This document shows, one piece after another, positions 63,801-64,000 of a stretch of 64,000 nucleotides of DNA. The stretch lies in the NCBI GenBank assembly GCA_905183005.1, contig CAJJDO010000156.1:198181-262180 (forward strand). The letters are read 5' to 3'. Origin of the DNA: Paramecium pentaurelia (taxonomy: Eukaryota > Ciliophora > Oligohymenophorea > Peniculida > Parameciidae). Made by a program: the position numbers and the translations under genes. The notes below the pieces were generated by a model. The model had not been told where the DNA came from. It ran no database searches and was given only the letters and a program-made list of their open reading frames with translations. Positions within the stretch are counted from its first letter, which is position 1; each line of letters opens with the position of its first letter.

Positions 63801-64000
63801 CAGCATTATTAAAATTAAAGTAATTACACTTCTTTCCGTTCATATTTTAAACATCAGTAACTAAATTTTATGATGCATCAAATTCATTGCTCATAGATGT
63901 CTTATATCCATTTCTATATGTATCACATTATAGATCATCATTGTAAGTCAAACACTGAAAATCAAAGCCAAAAAATCCAGTCGATTTTAAGATTCCTTAA
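51867..64000 (-). CDS. Giant gene B: paralogue of gene A, inverted (5' end outside window; assembly broken)
   Basis: Reads like gene A on the other strand: C-terminus KFFEVEDKKDNNFEA ending at TGA (complement of 51867-51869), the same last intron (52104-52131), multi-membrane region (51880-52450), GPS-like motif (53088-53297), Asn/Thr-rich stretch, REJ-like region (about 54500-59400), Cys-rich region (about 59500-61640) and Cys-poor domain (61650-63186). Parts are almost identical to A; others clearly differ (52700-52980, 57790-57880, 58440-59500, 61660-62300). Single N at 55205, 56801 and 63187 each precede sequence already present, so the stretch is not one frame as written. Joining across 53893/56802 puts the two ends back in frame. 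The 5' part and signal peptide lie to the right of the window. Confidence 0.8.
53938..55204. repeat. Gene B duplicated block, copy 1
   Basis: Recurs at 55206-56472 after the N at 55205 (offset 1,268), apparently identical. Copy 1 ends abruptly at the N; copy 2 continues to 56800. Confidence 0.9.
55206..56800. repeat. Gene B duplicated block, copy 2 (gene A-like contig)
   Basis: Its first 1,267 nt equal 53938-55204. The rest (56473-56800) matches 58112-58439 with about one difference. Where copies differ, this block follows gene A rather than the third copy, so it may come from another haplotype or paralogue. Confidence 0.85.
56802..58439. repeat. Gene B duplicated block, copy 3 (diverged)
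   Basis: Begins at the equivalent of 53893 (offset 2,909) after the N at 56801. It has scattered differences, then a clearly changed stretch at 57790-57880, and leads into B-specific sequence. This is the copy that keeps the frame with the upstream Cys-rich region. Confidence 0.85.
63188..64000. repeat. Reverse complement of gene A 31112-31925 joined at an N
   Basis: After the N at 63187 the sequence restarts at a point already passed (equivalent to 61640-62460) but now matches gene A exactly where the earlier copy does not, e.g. at 63950-64000 compared with 62400-62460. Same contig-overlap pattern as elsewhere. Confidence 0.85.

Noticed and set aside
1..64000. tRNA, rRNA or telomeric repeats
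   Set aside because: I looked for cloverleaf-like boxes and C/G-rich telomere runs on both strands and saw none I could defend by eye.

Overview
The window is nuclear DNA of a ciliate, almost certainly Paramecium (macronuclear assembly). The sequence is strongly AT-rich. Genes read through TAA and TAG as glutamine and stop only at TGA. Coding runs are broken by tiny GT..AG introns, mostly 17-32 nt, whose removal restores family motifs and a whole number of codons. Genes are packed with intergenic gaps of about 40-900 nt. Short standard-code open frames are mostly fragments of these genes cut at TAA/TAG.

Region 1-18,206 holds eleven ordinary genes: a membrane-anchored M1 aminopeptidase (-, runs off the left edge), an FKBP-like/TPR protein (+), a copine (+), a Rab GTPase (+), a Q/P-rich coiled-coil protein (+), a kinesin-like protein with a degenerate motor (-), an FCP1/SCP-type phosphatase (-), an IQ/MORN-repeat protein with an acylation-type N-terminus (-), an unknown protein (+), an AGC-type kinase (+) and spliceosomal SmD2 (+).

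Region 18,207-38,782 is dominated by one giant gene (A, +, about 5,770 aa after correction). It has a signal peptide, a very long cysteine-rich region containing 15 perfect 34-aa repeats, a large Cys-poor domain, a second Cys-rich region, a REJ-like region, a GPS-like motif and a C-terminal multi-membrane domain arranged as in polycystin-1. Its 5' end and middle are each present twice, separated by a single N. These look like unmerged contig overlaps: removing the second one restores one continuous frame.

Region 38,783-51,742 separates gene A from its inverted paralogue. It holds a 680-nt N gap, a decayed LINE-type retrotransposon (endonuclease plus reverse transcriptase), two hypothetical genes, the RNA polymerase III subunit RPC11, a guanylate kinase fused to an RIIa/Dpy-30-like docking segment, PIG-L (GPI anchor synthesis), the histone chaperone ASF1, a coiled-coil unknown, a membrane RBR ubiquitin ligase and another coiled-coil protein.

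Region 51,867-64,000 (-) is gene B, a paralogue of A in opposite orientation, converging on it. It is nearly identical to A in some blocks and clearly diverged in others. It carries three more single-N junctions with repeated sequence, so its real structure must be resolved with long reads. The most notable content is this convergent pair of polycystin-1-like giant surface proteins, the synonymous-only higher-order repeat inside A, and several unusual single genes (degenerate kinesin, docking-domain guanylate kinase).
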